A stretch of DNA of 64,000 nt from Liolophura sinensis. Taxonomy: Eukaryota > Mollusca > Polyplacophora > Chitonida > Chitonidae. The notes under the pieces are model-generated. The model was not told where the DNA came from. It worked only from the letters and a program-made list of their open reading frames with translations, and searched no databases. The DNA is taken from contig NC_088300.1 in assembly GCF_032854445.1 (NCBI RefSeq), positions 21,931,608-21,995,607 of the forward strand, in the 5' to 3' direction. This document shows, in pieces, positions 62,801 to 64,000 of the stretch (its first letter is position 1; the number at the start of each line of letters is the position of its first letter). The position numbers and the translations under genes were made by a program.

Positions 62801-63696
62801 ACGAGGTCTAAATCTCGAATGGATGAATGATTAGGTTTGAACACCCCATTTGTAATATTTCAGTCATATTGTCGTTAGAACATGTTAAAACCAGGAACAG
62901 ACTTTTTTCAACATAAGAAAATCACAACAAACACAAAGCAGACGCTTTTAAAAACAATAACAATAAACCAAAGAAAAAAACTGCTAAAATTCGAAATTTA
63001 ACATAATTATTGTTCCCCCCCCCCCTCGTTATCTCCGATACCGCCAGTAACGCTGTCAAATAGTAGAAATACAACAAATGCAAATACAGAGAGGAATCAG
63101 TCGTCGCTCGAAGAACACATTTTGAGGCATAGTCTTTAAATGTGGAAGACAAGAAGGTGTTTTAAACGACGCGTACCTATTCTATTCACCGACCAACACG
63201 AGAAAGCTCTATAGACTAGTCGTCTTTTACAGCATGCTTGTAGAGGGCCTTCCATTAATTCATTCCGCAGGCCACACGATGAACTAAACTTCGAACCGAG
63301 TCTTGTATTAGACATACAGAAATGACTGATTATAATACAGAATAAGGAAAAATTGTGTTTAGTATAAGTAATACGATTTGCAGTGAAATGACTCATACAC
63401 AGACTGCAAAATATCTAAACTTTTCTCCAACAAGTAACGTTAGGAAAATGAAACACACACATTCTTCGGGGATTAAGATAAGAATGTCTGATTTATGAAA
63501 ATAGACAAATCCTTTTGTTTGCAGGGTAGAACATTGGGACGTGAACAACGAGTTACTTCACGGTCAGTACTACGAGAACAAATTCCACGACCCGGATTAC
63601 ACCAAGAAGATTTTCCGTCTCGTCCATCAGTATGATCCTGATGTTAAACTGTTTCTCAACGATTATAACGTGGTTTCCGGAGGAGGATATACCGAG
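56854..63696 (+). CDS. GH10 gene D: secreted endo-beta-1,4-xylanase-family protein, 3' part outside the window
   Basis: Exons 56854-57023, 57850-57992, 58289-58381, 59597-59756, 60563-60608, 61670-61837, 62463-62518, 62626-62766 and 63525-63696 are open and in frame (383 codons). Lengths are identical to those of gene C from exon 2 on. Exons 10-12 must lie to the right. The start is MRTPLLLVVITAVLVGG (signal peptide), then a CBM4_9-like module (NPGFETLSDWDCWSIHCELT, VDDASMTEMHI) and the GH10 barrel (KKHLFPFGTAVVA, FDNYNWVVLENSLKW, VRGHNLIWGASQQFTPSW, LFLNDYNVV). Acid/base Glu335 lies in WDVNNELLHG (63550-63552); the nucleophile exon is not visible. Unlike gene C it keeps His in RGH. It is very close to gene C in exons, indicating a recent duplicate, while introns differ. 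Confidence 0.92.
59234..59540 (+). mobile_element. SINE family 1, full-length copy
   Basis: A complete tRNA-like head (GGGGACTCCGTGGCTTAGTT, then GTGAGTTCAAGTCC) is followed by the body (TGCTGGCTTCCTCTCCGG, CAACCTGCGGATGGTCGTGG, CATAATGCTGGCCGCCGTCA), then TTGAGTACGGCGTAAAACAC and an extended (AAAT)n tail. It is the best-preserved member here, in intron 3 of gene D, ending about 55 bp before exon 4. Confidence 0.92.
59862..60316. repeat. 83-bp minisatellite, about 5.5 copies
   Basis: TTGATATTCACCAGCTGTAT recurs at 59911, 59994, 60077, 60160 and 60243, an exact 83-bp period. The central units are nearly identical and both edges are degenerate. It lies in intron 4 of gene D. Confidence 0.95.
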
Positions 63697-64000
63697 GTTA
63701 AGAAATGAATAAAACAAACATAATCAAATATGGTTATAAGACATACAGCAGAAAAACCTTAACCTTATATGTGAGCATTTTTGTATTATAATTTCATGAC
63801 AAGCGAGCGGCAACGTCTTTTGGTACAAGTACATATATCGTACTACTATACATATATCATTTGATCTGATCACGTGTCCTTCGAAACTTGCTTCTCATGA
63901 ATTTACAGAATGTTGTTAATTTGTACGAACGGGACGAATGTTTTTCATCACATCTGTAGAATGACCTTTAACATTGTGATGTCACGCCAAACGTTTCTTT

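Overview
The window is animal genomic DNA: AT-rich, intron-rich, with short exons, long introns and many degenerate transposable elements. The dispersed tRNA-derived SINEs and the endogenous secreted GH10 genes suggest a lophotrochozoan, most likely a mollusc. The species cannot be fixed from the sequence alone. There are no operons, CRISPR arrays or prokaryotic features.

Region 1 (about 1-15.4 kb) is the 5' part of one minus-strand gene that continues beyond the left edge. Only two short coding first exons are visible (5858-5921 and 12852-12978). Both have a good Kozak context and both end in a phase-1 GT donor, so they look like alternative first exons of one gene that I cannot name. Region 2 (15.4-20.6 kb) is a transposon graveyard: a Penelope-like element remnant with YVDD and GIY-YIG motifs, a 927-bp fold-back element with about 188-bp inverted arms, and a decayed LINE reverse-transcriptase fragment.

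Region 3 (20.8-64 kb) is the centre of interest: a head-to-tail, plus-strand array of four paralogous GH10 (endo-beta-1,4-xylanase family) genes, here called A to D. Each encodes signal peptide, CBM4_9-like domain, GH10 barrel and small C-terminal beta domain. Exon lengths and phases can be compared nucleotide by nucleotide between copies. Gene C (49530-55685, 12 exons, 564 aa) is intact. Gene D (56854 to the right edge, nine exons visible) is intact as far as seen. Gene A (20805-37330) has Gln in place of the catalytic nucleophile Glu, Ser in place of the clan-A Asn before the acid/base Glu, and two 1-nt frame disruptions. Gene B (41774-47141) is a clear pseudogene with stops, lost splice sites, a Glu-to-Gly change at the acid/base, an internal duplication of exon 4 and a SINE inserted in exon 11 with a visible target-site duplication.

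Intact copies would supply secreted hemicellulose-degrading (probably digestive) xylanase activity. The array shows birth and death: two copies look active, one is an apparent pseudoenzyme, and one is dead. Introns and spacers carry two SINE families, a palindromic MITE family, an inverted duplication of an unidentified coding fragment, minisatellites and a 40-bp tandem repeat that presents the palindrome TGACGTCA several times.
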